Assembly (NCBI GenBank): GCA_910584055.1
Contig: CAJTZS010000010.1
Span: forward strand, 1-64,000
DNA from: an uncultured Muribaculaceae bacterium
GTDB lineage: Bacteria > Bacteroidota > Bacteroidia > Bacteroidales > Muribaculaceae
DNA length: 64,000 nucleotides
Direction of reading: 5' to 3'
The position numbers were made by a program, and so were the translations under genes. Every line of letters begins with the position of its first letter. Within the stretch, counting starts at the first letter, position 1. The notes beneath the pieces are model-generated. The model was not told the origin of the DNA and did not search any database. It saw only the letters and a program-made list of their open reading frames with translations. This document shows, piece by piece, positions 1 through 8,800 of this stretch.

Positions 1-135
1 TTTAATGATTTTACTGTATTATTAACATATAGAAATTAGTTTAAACAACTTCATTATGAACATCCTCAATATTCAAGTAAACCTACAAATTTAGGGGAGG
101 AGTTAGCATTAAATAATATACCCGCTCCTATTGAC

Positions 136-1590
136 TTGTTTATTAGGGATGATATATCAGATAGTGGACGAGCATCAAGTGGTGTTGAAGACTTTTGGAG
201 TAGTCCGGATATATGGATAAGAAATGAAAATGATGGAGGACAAACACATGAATTTCCTTATTATACACCAACGCATAAAAATGTGTATATATATGTAAAA
301 GTACATAATAGAGGATGGGTATCTAATACGAGTAATGATGGTAATTGGCTTCATATATATTGGGCAAAATCTGCTGCTGGTCTAACTCAAGCATCTTGGA
401 AAGGATTGGAACAGTTTAATGGTAAAGTGACAGGAGGGCACATTGCTTCAGTTAATGTTGGGCTGTTAGATCCGGGTAAAACAAAAGTTCTTGTAATTCC
501 GTGGAACTTACCTGAAGAATATGTCTCAGGCCCAGCTGATGATAACCATTTTTGTCTTCTCGCCCGTATTTTTAAATCTGAAGAAGATGACGAGGTGCCT
601 CCAATTACCATTACCCCTTGGTATGATGTTGTTTCTGATAAATGTGCGGCTCAAAGTAATGTTAGCATCATTAAAGATGAAGGATTGTGCAAAGGAATGA
701 AACTTCAAATGACCAATGTTTATGACAATGATCATGAATATACTTTGGAAGTAAAAATACCTAATAAAATTGATAGTGAGATTTTCGATTTAGCAAAGAT
801 ATCATTGGAAATGTCTGAGCCGCTATATGAAGGATGGTTTAAAGGAGATTTACAACAAGATAATCTAACGTATTATCCCAATATAAAAGAAAGGACAGTG
901 TATCTTAATTCAGAGGCGAGCAAATTAAAATCAATATTAATGAAAGGGAATGAACATCAAGATTTCGTGTTGAAATTTAATTTTTTTAAAGGGTCATCTG
1001 AAACAAATAAGCACTACAGTGTTGATGTGATTCAACGGGATAAATTAGGCAATATAGTTGGAGGAGAGAGGTTTGTAGTATATTCACCAGATATATCTGA
1101 TGAGAAATTCGGAATAATAAAGGATATAGATAGCAATGGAGTTTATATGCTTACGGCAGATATTGATGAAGAAAATCAATCATTTATATGGGTCGACTCA
1201 GCAAATGATATTATTGGAGTAACAAAATCAATTGTGGTGGATAGTAATATCGGCCATAAATCTAATGGGTGTGTTAAGGCTATTGCATACAATGATAAAG
1301 GTGAAATTAAAGTTGCAAATACAGATTTAGAAGAGAATAATTATATTGAGTCAATTGAAAACAATAAAATTTCAATTTGTGTGAAGATGAAAGACAGGGT
1401 TGACGGCAATGGCAATCTACTCCAGATGATATCTGTATTGGGAGATGGTTCAACACAAAAGATGTCGAAAATTATTGAAACTGGGAAGGATTCTATTACT
1501 CTTGATATAACAACTCTTCCCCATGGCATTTATTGCATATCCTATATAAAGGATGGCAATATATTGGATTCAAAGACTATTAAAATTTAG
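136..1590 (+). CDS. C-terminal part of a large secreted protein, start uncertain
   Basis: The only usable start is a TTG at 136 with no convincing ribosome binding site. The same frame is open and protein-like from base 40, just after an in-frame TAG at 37-39, and has no ATG or GTG before 136. The predicted protein therefore looks 5'-truncated or interrupted by a nonsense change rather than intact. The N-terminal half has a module (FIRDD, then SPDIWIRNENDGG, then VYIYVKVHNRG) that I associate with beta-sandwich modules of large secreted Bacteroidetes proteins, often peptidases. The last 50 residues, ending in HGIYCISYIKDGNILDSKTIKI-like sequence, resemble a T9SS sorting tail (GxYxxxxxxG, then basic and hydrophobic end). 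No catalytic motif is visible. The gene is clearly AT-rich compared with the genes after 3100, which suggests accessory DNA. Function is unknown. Confidence 0.5.
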   Translation: MFIRDDISDSGRASSGVEDFWSSPDIWIRNENDGGQTHEFPYYTPTHKNVYIYVKVHNRGWVSNTSNDGNWLHIYWAKSAAGLTQASWKGLEQFNGKVTGGHIASVNVGLLDPGKTKVLVIPWNLPEEYVSGPADDNHFCLLARIFKSEEDDEVPPITITPWYDVVSDKCAAQSNVSIIKDEGLCKGMKLQMTNVYDNDHEYTLEVKIPNKIDSEIFDLAKISLEMSEPLYEGWFKGDLQQDNLTYYPNIKERTVYLNSEASKLKSILMKGNEHQDFVLKFNFFKGSSETNKHYSVDVIQRDKLGNIVGGERFVVYSPDISDEKFGIIKDIDSNGVYMLTADIDEENQSFIWVDSANDIIGVTKSIVVDSNIGHKSNGCVKAIAYNDKGEIKVANTDLEENNYIESIENNKISICVKMKDRVDGNGNLLQMISVLGDGSTQKMSKIIETGKDSITLDITTLPHGIYCISYIKDGNILDSKTIKI

Positions 1591-1594
1591 AATT

Positions 1595-3022
1595 ATGGAA
1601 AGAGTAATAAAAATTTTCACAATTTTTTCGATTGTCATTAATGCATTCTTCGTGAATGCGAATGATGATGTAAGTTATCGGGAAATTGTTATAAACGAAT
1701 ATGGAGGTCTTGCAGCTTTTTCAGAAACCAATAGTTGGGTTGATGTTGATTCTTTAATCATTCGAGGTAAATTCGGGGTTGAGGATTTTAAGTTGGTTAG
1801 CGATTGGATTAACCAGGGAAAGATTTGTTCGCTTGACTTAGTCAACGCCGAGATTGAAAATGCCGAAATTCCGGATATGGCGTTCGCATATACGAGAATA
1901 CGCGGCATCGCTTTGCCAGACGGTCTTGAAAGAATCGGAATCGGTGCGTTCTATCAATCTGAACTAAGATATGTAAACATTCCTTCTTCCCTTTCAGAAA
2001 TAGGAATGGGTTGTTTTCATCTTTGTATGAAATTAAAGGGTAAGTTAACGCTTCCCGACAAAATAGAGGAGATTCAACATTCATCTTTTGAGGGGTGTGC
2101 GATTTCTGAAGTATCATTGCCTATAGCGTTAAGGCGTATAGGAATCAATGCTTTCAAGAATAGTTCTATTCAGACTGTAGAGTTCCCGACAGGATTGAGA
2201 GAAATTGAGGATGGCGCATTTGAAGGATGTTCTAATCTCAGCTGTATTATTATACCTGATGAAGTCTTTTACATTGGGCGCAACAGCTTCTCTCGCAATG
2301 ATAATCTCAAACAAATAACATTAGGCAAAAGATTGATTTATTTAACTGATTATGCATTCAGCAATTGCTCGTCTCTCGAAGAAGTAATAATTCCTGGCAA
2401 TATTAAGCAAATTGGTATTGGTGCATTTATAGGATGCGAGAACTTGAAAAGTGTTTCTTTTGGGGAAGGTATAAAACGAATTAAAGAGTTCGCTTTCAAA
2501 GACACAGGAATAGAGAATCTAAAATTCCCCACAACAATGAGCCAATTAGAAATGCAGAGCTTTTATAATTTATCTTCTTTGAAATCAGTAATATCATTGT
2601 CTCCATATGTTTCTGCAATATCAAGTCTTGTGAATGCCGCCACAAGGGAATTTGATTCCAATGCATGCGCTTTTGGAGGAACTACGCCAAAAGATGCTCC
2701 CGTCTATGTTCCAGAAGAATATTTGAGCAATTATGAAAAAGAAATAACCGGATGGGGGTATTTCTCAACTTTGCTTCCACTTAAAACGCAATCTGATGTG
2801 AAGGAAATTGTGTCAAGTACTGATTATAAAATCAATAAAGACAATAATCGAATTGTAATAAATATTTTATCTTCGGCTGATAAAGCTAATTTTTCAATTG
2901 ATTCAATATCGGGGCTGAGAATCTGTTCCGGTTTGTGTGAAGGATATTTTTGTTCTGAAGAGCTAACTCCTGGAATTTATATAGTAAAGATGAGGAATCA
3001 GTCAATAAAAATAGTCATATGA
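1595..3022 (+). CDS. BspA-like leucine-rich-repeat secreted protein
   Basis: The open frame begins at 1553, but the ATG at 1595 is preferred: it gives a 475-residue protein with a typical signal peptide (MERVIKIFTIFSIVINAFFVNA) and lies 4 bases after the upstream stop codon. Residues of about 75-340 are LRR_5 (BspA/treponemal) repeats of about 23 residues with the pattern IP..I..IG..AF..C..L, including LPDGLERIGIGAFYQS and IPGNIKQIGIGAFIGC. BspA-type proteins are surface adhesins in oral and gut Bacteroidetes. The C-terminus, with LTPGIYIVKMRNQSIKIVI, resembles a T9SS type A sorting domain, as does the gene before it. The two are adjacent and probably co-transcribed. Composition is AT-rich, which suggests an accessory region. 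The ligand is unknown. Confidence 0.8.
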   Translation: MERVIKIFTIFSIVINAFFVNANDDVSYREIVINEYGGLAAFSETNSWVDVDSLIIRGKFGVEDFKLVSDWINQGKICSLDLVNAEIENAEIPDMAFAYTRIRGIALPDGLERIGIGAFYQSELRYVNIPSSLSEIGMGCFHLCMKLKGKLTLPDKIEEIQHSSFEGCAISEVSLPIALRRIGINAFKNSSIQTVEFPTGLREIEDGAFEGCSNLSCIIIPDEVFYIGRNSFSRNDNLKQITLGKRLIYLTDYAFSNCSSLEEVIIPGNIKQIGIGAFIGCENLKSVSFGEGIKRIKEFAFKDTGIENLKFPTTMSQLEMQSFYNLSSLKSVISLSPYVSAISSLVNAATREFDSNACAFGGTTPKDAPVYVPEEYLSNYEKEITGWGYFSTLLPLKTQSDVKEIVSSTDYKINKDNNRIVINILSSADKANFSIDSISGLRICSGLCEGYFCSEELTPGIYIVKMRNQSIKIVI

Positions 3023-3081
3023 TTCGTCTTGATATCTTCCGAATATTTTATGTGAAACAATACATTATATTTTCAATTGGG

Positions 3082-3109
3082 AAGTCTGCACTGTGAAGTG
3101 CGGACTTTT
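3082..3109 (+). terminator. Hairpin terminator between convergent LRR gene and folC
   Basis: Eleven-base arms AAGTCTGCACT (3082-3092) and AGTGCGGACTT (3097-3107) pair with one G-U and a GTGA loop, followed by a short T run. It lies 60 bases after the LRR stop and just outside the folC stop, so it can end transcription from the plus strand. Confidence 0.7.
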
Positions 3110-3110
3110 G

Positions 3111-4433
3111 TTATGTATTGAGGAAATCAGCGACGATGAAGGTGGAGCCGCCGATGTAGATTATGTCGGACGGATTGGCGGCGGCCGTGGCGGCTGTGGC
3201 GGCGGATTTTACGGTGTCATATGTGCCGGAGATTCTCAGGCCGTTGGTTTTGCATTTTTCAGCGAGGATGTTTGCTTGCATCGCGCGTGGAATCGAAGCC
3301 TGTGTGATATAATATGTTGCATCGCGGGGTAACAATGGGAGGATGTGGTCAACGTCTTTATCCGATACGAAACCGATGACCATATGTAGCCGCGAATCGG
3401 GGTTGATAGCGTGTTTTTTATCCAGAAGCCTTTCAAGCTGATGCATATTGTAATTCAACCCGGCTTCGTTGTGTCCGGTGTCACATATCGTGAGAGGTGT
3501 CTTGCTTACGCGCATCCATCGACCCGCAAGCCCCGTATTGTCAATAACATTCTCAATGCCATTTGCAATCTTTGCGGGTATAAGCTTTATTCCGGTTTCC
3601 ATTAATGTGCTGACAATCGTGAGGAGCGTGTTTATGTTTTTTTGTTGATACTCACCTGCTAAAGGAAGGTGAAACTTCCCGATTAATGGAGACTCGCATT
3701 CCCATCCCCATTCAGGATCTTCCCTGAATGAACTCAAGAGGGGGTGGCTGTAAGCTTCTGTCAGGATTGCGCCGACTTCATTTGCACGATTTAGGAAAAC
3801 CGGTTCTGTCTCTTCGTCGGCTTCGCCTATAACACATGGAATGCCGGACTTCATTATTCCTGCCTTCTCCATCGCAATCTTAGCGAGAGTATCTCCTAAA
3901 AACTGCATGTGGTCGAAGGAGATGTTCGTGATTGCCGTTAAGACAGGAGTTATTATGTTGGTTGAATCGAGTCTTCCCCCCATTCCTACCTCTATCACGG
4001 CAATATCTACATTCTCGGCGGCGAACCAATCGAAAGCCATCATCATGGTAAGTTCGAAAAAAGAGGGGCTGATGTCATTGTCACTTTCCTGCCAACGATG
4101 AGTGAAATCCACAACTTTCTCTTTAGGTATCATTTTACCGTTGATTCTGATGCGTTCACGGAAATCTACGAGGTGCGGGGATGTATAGAGGGCGGTTTTA
4201 TAACCATGTTCCTGAAGCACGGAGGCAAGCATATGCGATGTGCTTCCTTTGCCGTTGGTGCCCGCTATATGTATGGACCGGAATTTACGATGGGGATTGC
4301 CAAATAGGTTGTCAAGAGCGATAGTGCGCTCCAGCCCCGGTTTGTATGCCGCCGCTCCAACACGTGAGAACATAGGCAGCTGTGAATACAGGAAATCAAG
4401 AGACTCTTTATATTTATCTTCGATATTTTCCAT
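3111..4433 (-). CDS. folC: Bifunctional folylpolyglutamate synthase/dihydrofolate synthase
   Basis: The 440-residue protein adds glutamate to dihydropteroate and to folates, using ATP, in the cytoplasm. The Mur-ligase ATP-binding loop is visible as HIAGTNGKGSTSHM near residue 55. The family signature GMGGRLDSTN follows near 148, with DHMQFLGDTL after it, and the C-terminal Mur domain has CDTGHNEAG. Length matches the family. The start codon is one base from the stop of the upstream chromate-family gene, so it is probably the last gene of that minus-strand unit. Nothing is odd in the motifs. Confidence 0.95.
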   Translation of the reverse strand: MENIEDKYKESLDFLYSQLPMFSRVGAAAYKPGLERTIALDNLFGNPHRKFRSIHIAGTNGKGSTSHMLASVLQEHGYKTALYTSPHLVDFRERIRINGKMIPKEKVVDFTHRWQESDNDISPSFFELTMMMAFDWFAAENVDIAVIEVGMGGRLDSTNIITPVLTAITNISFDHMQFLGDTLAKIAMEKAGIMKSGIPCVIGEADEETEPVFLNRANEVGAILTEAYSHPLLSSFREDPEWGWECESPLIGKFHLPLAGEYQQKNINTLLTIVSTLMETGIKLIPAKIANGIENVIDNTGLAGRWMRVSKTPLTICDTGHNEAGLNYNMHQLERLLDKKHAINPDSRLHMVIGFVSDKDVDHILPLLPRDATYYITQASIPRAMQANILAEKCKTNGLRISGTYDTVKSAATAATAAANPSDIIYIGGSTFIVADFLNT

Positions 4434-4434
4434 G

Positions 4435-5040
4435 TCAGTAATATAATGCGAAGCCGGTTATGCCGGCGAGAATTATTATCAGGATAGGATGGATCTTAAA
4501 TGTCTTCTTGCCGATTTTTATAGGGAAATAAGCCAATATGAAGGCAATGGCGCATATGCCGATGTTCATCCACATCTGCCATGAGATGCCGTTAGGATTG
4601 AAATTGGCGGCGTTCATCAGCATTATGGCAGCAGAAGCTATCAGGCCGACCACAACGGGACGCAAGCCGGAGAAAACGGCTTTGATGGCGCCGCTTTCGT
4701 GATGTCGGCGAATGAAATGCGCAGAATAGAGCACCAGAAAGAAACTTGGCACCGTCACTGCCAACGTCGCGAGGACAGATCCTAAAAGTCCCCATCCGAT
4801 ACCCTGCAATGCCGGATCCACGCTCCCCGGGGCGACGAAACCTATGTATGTGGCGGAATTGATTCCGATTGGTCCCGGAGTCATCTGGGAGATTGCCACA
4901 ATGTCAGTGAACATTGTTTCGGTGATCCAGCCGGGTTCGACAACGGCTTTTTCGACAAGGGAGAGCATCGCGTAGCCACCTCCGAATCCGAAGATGCCAA
5001 TCTTAAGGTATGCCCATATGAGTTTGAGATAGATCTGCAT
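4435..5040 (-). CDS. Chromate transporter family, half-size subunit (second of pair)
   Basis: The 201-residue integral membrane protein belongs to the short-chain CHR family. FGFGGGYAMLSLVE near the N-terminus and MTPGPIGINSATYIGF are family signatures, and about five to six hydrophobic segments follow. Short CHR proteins normally occur as adjacent pairs inserted in opposite orientation and act as a heterodimer, and the partner lies immediately upstream at 5110-5694. CHR members can export chromate, but many family members in anaerobes have no tested substrate, so chromate export is known for the family and not shown here. It is followed at one base by folC. Confidence 0.88.
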   Translation of the reverse strand: MQIYLKLIWAYLKIGIFGFGGGYAMLSLVEKAVVEPGWITETMFTDIVAISQMTPGPIGINSATYIGFVAPGSVDPALQGIGWGLLGSVLATLAVTVPSFFLVLYSAHFIRRHHESGAIKAVFSGLRPVVVGLIASAAIMLMNAANFNPNGISWQMWMNIGICAIAFILAYFPIKIGKKTFKIHPILIIILAGITGFALYY

Positions 5041-5105
5041 GTTTTTGGGGGTTATGGGGTTATGGGGATGAATGGGGCTTAATAGGGTGGTATGGGAATG
5101 TGGGC
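5041..5105. repeat. G-rich degenerate TATGGGG/AATAGGG repeat in intergenic space
   Basis: The spacer between the two CHR genes consists of degenerate units such as GGTTATGGGG, GATGAATGGGG, TTAATAGGG and GTATGGGAA on the plus strand. A similar block stands at 53028-53080. It carries no reading frame of its own that I would call. Confidence 0.6.
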
Positions 5106-5109
5106 ACGG

Positions 5110-5694
5110 TTAGGAACGGGAGCGGCGGGGTATCCACCAAAGGAGGAAGCCGCCGAGAGCTCCGAGTATTATGTAGAGGATAGGGCTGGAAATGAATCCG
5201 AGGTCGAGGGATATCATCAAAGCCACGATAAGGGGAATCCACACGGTTTTCCATCCTAATTTAGCTGCCTTGGCTGATGTCAGGACAGGAGCAATTATCA
5301 GAGCTACGACAGCAGGACGGATACCCATGAAGATAGAGGATATCACCCGGTTGTTCTTAATCATGTCTGGAGTGAGGAATATGGCTATTGCCAGGATTAT
5401 CAGAAATGAGGGCAGTATTGTGCCGAGGGAAGCGATGATGCTGCCGCGTGTTCCACGCAGTTTGTCGCCAATAGCCGTGGCTATGTTAACGGCGAGAATG
5501 CCCGGCAAACTTTGCGCAACGGCTAAAAGGTCAAGGAAATCATCGCGTTCAATCCAGTGGTATTTGTCAACAATCTCACGTTCGATTATTGATATCATTG
5601 CCCATCCGCCACCGAAAGTGAATGCCCCGATTTTAAAAAAAGAGGCAAATAGTTGCCAAAGAGGGGTTTTAACTTGTTGTGTTTCTGCTTGCAT
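5110..5694 (-). CDS. Chromate transporter family, half-size subunit (first of pair)
   Basis: The open frame extends to 5844, but that would overlap the preceding gene and run through a 38-base palindrome. The ATG at 5694 gives a natural N-terminus (MQAETQQVKTPLWQLFASFF) and a 194-residue protein of normal short-CHR length. Signatures are FTFGGGWAMISIIE and AQSLPGILAVNIATAIG, and several hydrophobic helices follow. It pairs with 4435-5040 as the two halves of a likely heterodimeric anion transporter. The palindrome upstream may be a terminator for the cytochrome bd operon, an operator for this gene, or both. Substrate is not determinable here. Confidence 0.88.
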   Translation of the reverse strand: MQAETQQVKTPLWQLFASFFKIGAFTFGGGWAMISIIEREIVDKYHWIERDDFLDLLAVAQSLPGILAVNIATAIGDKLRGTRGSIIASLGTILPSFLIILAIAIFLTPDMIKNNRVISSIFMGIRPAVVALIIAPVLTSAKAAKLGWKTVWIPLIVALMISLDLGFISSPILYIILGALGGFLLWWIPRRSRS

Positions 5695-5712
5695 GGAAAA
5701 TTTGTATAAAAT

Positions 5713-5750
5713 CATATCGGAATGCCGACAGATGTCGGCATTCCGATATG
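5713..5750. terminator. Perfect 18-bp inverted repeat, terminator or operator
   Basis: The arms CATATCGGAATGCCGACA and its exact complement are separated by only two bases (GA). It sits after the last gene of the cytochrome bd operon (stop at 5787) and 18 bases before the CHR start at 5694. On the minus strand it is followed by ATTTTATAC, a weak T tract. An intrinsic terminator is plausible, but the perfect symmetry also fits a regulator-binding site. Confidence 0.6.
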
Positions 5751-5786
5751 CAAAATTAATATATTCCTGTGGATGACGCAAATCCG

Positions 5787-5999
5787 TTAATAATTCATCG
5801 TCATTTTTTTGATGTAAAGGATGAGTGTCAGCAGGATCAGACAACTGATGGTTATAACCACGATTCTTGCTTTTGCCCTATAGTTGGGGTCTGCAAACTT
5901 ACTTCCTTCTTTTTTCGCCTGTCGGTTCATATACAGTCTGCTCAAAGGCAGCATCACAGCTGCAATCCAACCGATCAATACGATAAGGTACACAGACAT
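5787..5999 (-). CDS. Small two-helix membrane protein of the cyd operon
   Basis: The frame opens at 6029 inside cydB. The ATG at 5999 is preferred because it starts 4 bases after the cydB stop and gives a 70-residue protein, MSVYLIVLIGWIAAVMLP and so on. It has two hydrophobic segments (about residues 3-20 and 46-63) joined by a basic loop with NRQAKKEGSKFADPNYRAK. I do not recognise a named family. Size and position after cydB suggest an accessory subunit or assembly factor comparable in role to CydX, but it has no sequence likeness to CydX that I can see. Confidence 0.65.
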   Translation of the reverse strand: MSVYLIVLIGWIAAVMLPLSRLYMNRQAKKEGSKFADPNYRAKARIVVITISCLILLTLILYIKKMTMNY

Positions 6000-6003
6000 G
6001 TAA

Positions 6004-7155
6004 TCAATATTTATGGTCGGTGGATTCAAGGGTGGCGGGAGTCAGTTTCTTTTTGTCCATGGCTCGCCATACGTAAACGATGTAAGCAAGAACGAAGGGT
6101 ATGAGTAGCGAAACATAGCTCATCGTCTTCAATGTGAACTCGGAAGAGGAGGCGTTGCGTATAGTGAGGGAGTCCATCGGGTTCAGCAACGAAGGATAGA
6201 AGGCAGTGTCACCATAGCCGGCAACCCAGAAGAGAGATGCAACCACAAGGAAAGTTCCGATACCTGTAAACCAGATGCCTTTGGTGAAATGCTTTGACAA
6301 ACATGATTTCAGCCAGCCGAAGAGCACGAGCACCACACCGAGCAAAAGAGTGATGCCTGCCCACCACATATCCGTATAATTGTGGAAATATTTGAACGGC
6401 GTCTCCTGCACGTCGATGGTGTGTATACCGTCGGATACTACGGTATATCCAGTAGCTGTGAGCAACAAGGCAAGGAACCAAAGGAAGAAAACAAGGAAAA
6501 TGCCTCCGTTGATGAGGGCTTTTGCCTTAAGCGTTTTAAAGAAATCGGGGTCATCTGTTATATTGTTCATCATATAGAGACAGGCCTGTGTCCTTGCAAG
6601 GAAAAGGACTGCAACTCCCAGCACAAGGTTCTTCCAGTTGAAGATTGCTTCGAAACCATGAGTGGATGCCCATTGGGAGATCACCGGAGCCGAACCATCG
6701 AGGAGGTTGCCGCGATTCACTGTGAATTCACCACCGAAGAAAAACATGGAAACTGCCACTCCCAGCAGTACGCAACCGACGCAACCGTTTATGAAAAGGA
6801 ATATATCGTATGTCTTGGTGCCGTATATGTTACCTTTCTTGCGGCGGTATTCATAGCTGACGGCCTGCACGATGAAACTGAAAAGGATGAGAATCCAGAG
6901 CCAGTATGCACCACCGAAACTGGTAGAATAAAACAATGGAAAAGATGCGAAGGCTGCGCCACCGAATGTGACGAGAGTGGTGAACGTCAGTTCCCATTTG
7001 CCACCCATGGAGTTTACGATAAGGTCGCGGCGTGTTTCAGAGCCTGCCGACAGAATCATCGACTGGCCGCCCTGGACAAAAAGAAGGAACACCAGGATTC
7101 CGCCAAGCACCGAGACGAGAAGCCACCAATAATTTTGAAGATATTCGAGAGTCAT
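6004..7155 (-). CDS. cydB: Cytochrome bd quinol oxidase subunit II
   Basis: The 383-residue polytopic protein is subunit II of cytochrome bd, which reduces O2 to water with quinol electrons and lets anaerobes tolerate nanomolar oxygen. It has about eight to nine hydrophobic helices. Family features are the early segment LVFLLFVQGGQSMIL, the GGKWELTFTTLVTFGGAAFASFP-type stretch and the C-terminal LLIPFVLAYIVYVWRAMDKKKL. It follows cydA by 46 bases, a spacer made of AATGTTTAATG repeats, and precedes a 70-residue membrane protein. Length is normal for the Bacteroidetes form. Confidence 0.95.
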   Translation of the reverse strand: MTLEYLQNYWWLLVSVLGGILVFLLFVQGGQSMILSAGSETRRDLIVNSMGGKWELTFTTLVTFGGAAFASFPLFYSTSFGGAYWLWILILFSFIVQAVSYEYRRKKGNIYGTKTYDIFLFINGCVGCVLLGVAVSMFFFGGEFTVNRGNLLDGSAPVISQWASTHGFEAIFNWKNLVLGVAVLFLARTQACLYMMNNITDDPDFFKTLKAKALINGGIFLVFFLWFLALLLTATGYTVVSDGIHTIDVQETPFKYFHNYTDMWWAGITLLLGVVLVLFGWLKSCLSKHFTKGIWFTGIGTFLVVASLFWVAGYGDTAFYPSLLNPMDSLTIRNASSSEFTLKTMSYVSLLIPFVLAYIVYVWRAMDKKKLTPATLESTDHKY

Positions 7156-7157
7156 CT

Positions 7158-7200
7158 TTGTTAATGTTTAATTTGGAATGTTTAATGTTTAATGGTTAAT
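7158..7200. repeat. AATGTTTAATG-type intergenic repeat
   Basis: The cydA-cydB spacer is built from units such as TTAATGTTTAAT, GGAATGTTTAATG and TTTAATGGTTAAT. Related blocks lie at 8757-8800, 15299-15334, 56219-56260 and 61838-61906. Confidence 0.65.
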
Positions 7201-7201
7201 C

Positions 7202-8755
7202 TCAGGCAAGGGCTTTCTTTGATTCCTTGCTGATCTGGCGGCACATGATGCTCACCTCGGCAATAAGGAGGACGGTGAATATCAGGGCGAACAGCCAGAA
7301 TGTGACGATTACCGATGATGCGGGAACGGCGGAAACGGAAGCCATGGTCGGTAGAAGATCCTGTACTGTCCATGGCTGACGGCCTACTTCCGCGACTGCC
7401 CATCCGGCTTCCGAACAAATCCACATAAACGGAACTGAGACCATGGCAATCCATTGAAGCCATACTGATTTTTGAAGTAAAGTACTTTTGTAAACCAAAA
7501 GTAGCACAACAATGAAAAAGAGGAGGAAGTACGACCCGAGGACAACCATGACACGGAACATCACGAACGTGAGACCCACCGGAGGTATAGCCTCATTCAC
7601 GGAGTTGAAGTATCCATAGCCAAAGAAGCGATAATTCTCTTTCAGGTTTTTGAGGGATGATGCCATGGCCGCTGAATCACCGGCTTCGCGGGCTTCTCCA
7701 TAGAGCCGCAGTGCTTGCTGCGCTTTCTTTCCCATCGCGATGCGGTCGGCATATGAGACTGTATTTATCGTATCTCCTTCCGCATTCATGTCAACGCCAT
7801 TGATTATGTCGGTGATACCGGGGATAAACGCGTCTGCATCGTGTCGGCCGAGGATTGAGAGACCATATGGCAGTGAAATATCGAAAAGATATTCATCCTC
7901 ATCATTGTTCCATTCCTTGTCGGGATTGAGCACTGCAACTGCGGCGAGGCTCTGACCCTGATGACCATGATACAAGCCTTCCATAGCTGCCAGTTTCATG
8001 GGTTGATGTTTTGTGACTTCCACTGCCGAACCATCGCCTGTATACATAGTCAATACCATTCCGACAAGACCGAACCATGCGCCGACTTTAATTGAACGGA
8101 CAGCGAACTCTACATTACGTTTCTTCCAAAGGAACCAGCAGCTTACCCCTATTACGAAAACGCCTGACAATGCCCATCCGCTCAATACGGCATGGAAGAA
8201 TTTATTGACTGCAATGCCGGAGAACAATGCCCAGAAGTTGTCCATAACGTTACGCATCTGCTCCGGGTCGAACTCCATTCCGACGGGATATTGCATCCAT
8301 GCGTTCGCCACAAGAATCCATAGGGCGGATATTGAAGCGCCGATTGAAGTCAGCCATGTTGACGCAAGGTGAAAGCGGGGACTCACTTTGTTCCAACCGA
8401 AGAACATCACGGCTACGAATGTAGACTCCATGAAGAACGCGAGGATGCCCTCTATGGCAAGCGGCGCACCGAAGATATCTCCGACAAACCATGAATAGTT
8501 GCTCCAGTTTGTTCCGAACTCAAATTCAAGGATGATGCCAGTGGCCACTCCTATAGCGAAATTTATTCCGAAAAGCCTCATCCAGAATTTAGTGGCGAGT
8601 AGCCATTTTTCAGACTTGGTCTTGAGATAAATGCTCTCCATGATTGCAACCATCACCGACAGCCCGAGGGTGAGGGGCACGAAAAGCCAATGGTAAATGG
8701 CCGTGATGGCAAATTGAAGCCTCGACCAATCAACAACTGTAGTTAGATCTGACAT
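7202..8755 (-). CDS. cydA: Cytochrome bd quinol oxidase subunit I
   Basis: The 517-residue protein holds the hemes and quinol site of cytochrome bd oxidase. The N-terminus DWSRLQFAITAIYHWLFVPLTLG contains the heme-ligand histidine region. Other family motifs are FWMRLFGINFAIGVATGI, EFEFGTNWSNYSWFVGDIFG, and GWAVAEVGRQPWTVQDLLPT near the C-terminus. Residues of about 255-385 form the periplasmic Q-loop region between helices. It is second in an operon DUF4492-cydA-cydB-small protein, driven by a likely promoter at 9074-9105. Confidence 0.96.
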   Translation of the reverse strand: MSDLTTVVDWSRLQFAITAIYHWLFVPLTLGLSVMVAIMESIYLKTKSEKWLLATKFWMRLFGINFAIGVATGIILEFEFGTNWSNYSWFVGDIFGAPLAIEGILAFFMESTFVAVMFFGWNKVSPRFHLASTWLTSIGASISALWILVANAWMQYPVGMEFDPEQMRNVMDNFWALFSGIAVNKFFHAVLSGWALSGVFVIGVSCWFLWKKRNVEFAVRSIKVGAWFGLVGMVLTMYTGDGSAVEVTKHQPMKLAAMEGLYHGHQGQSLAAVAVLNPDKEWNNDEDEYLFDISLPYGLSILGRHDADAFIPGITDIINGVDMNAEGDTINTVSYADRIAMGKKAQQALRLYGEAREAGDSAAMASSLKNLKENYRFFGYGYFNSVNEAIPPVGLTFVMFRVMVVLGSYFLLFFIVVLLLVYKSTLLQKSVWLQWIAMVSVPFMWICSEAGWAVAEVGRQPWTVQDLLPTMASVSAVPASSVIVTFWLFALIFTVLLIAEVSIMCRQISKESKKALA

Positions 8756-8756
8756 T

Positions 8757-8800
8757 TTGTATAATGTTTAATGTGAAATGTTCAATGTTTAAAGTGAAAT
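8757..8800. repeat. AATGTTTAATGTGAAATGTTCAATG-type intergenic repeat
   Basis: The spacer between the DUF4492 gene and cydA contains AATGTTTAATGTGAAATG and CAATGTTTAAAGTG units, of the same family as the blocks at 7158, 15299, 56219 and 61838. Confidence 0.65.

Noticed and set aside
5694..5844. N-terminal extension of the first CHR gene to 5844
   Set aside because: It would overlap the 70-residue gene and translate the palindrome, and it adds residues unlike any CHR protein.
6382..7164. Plus-strand frame (260 codons) opposite cydB
   Set aside because: cydB is clear on the minus strand. The frame product is Cys- and Lys-rich with no family.
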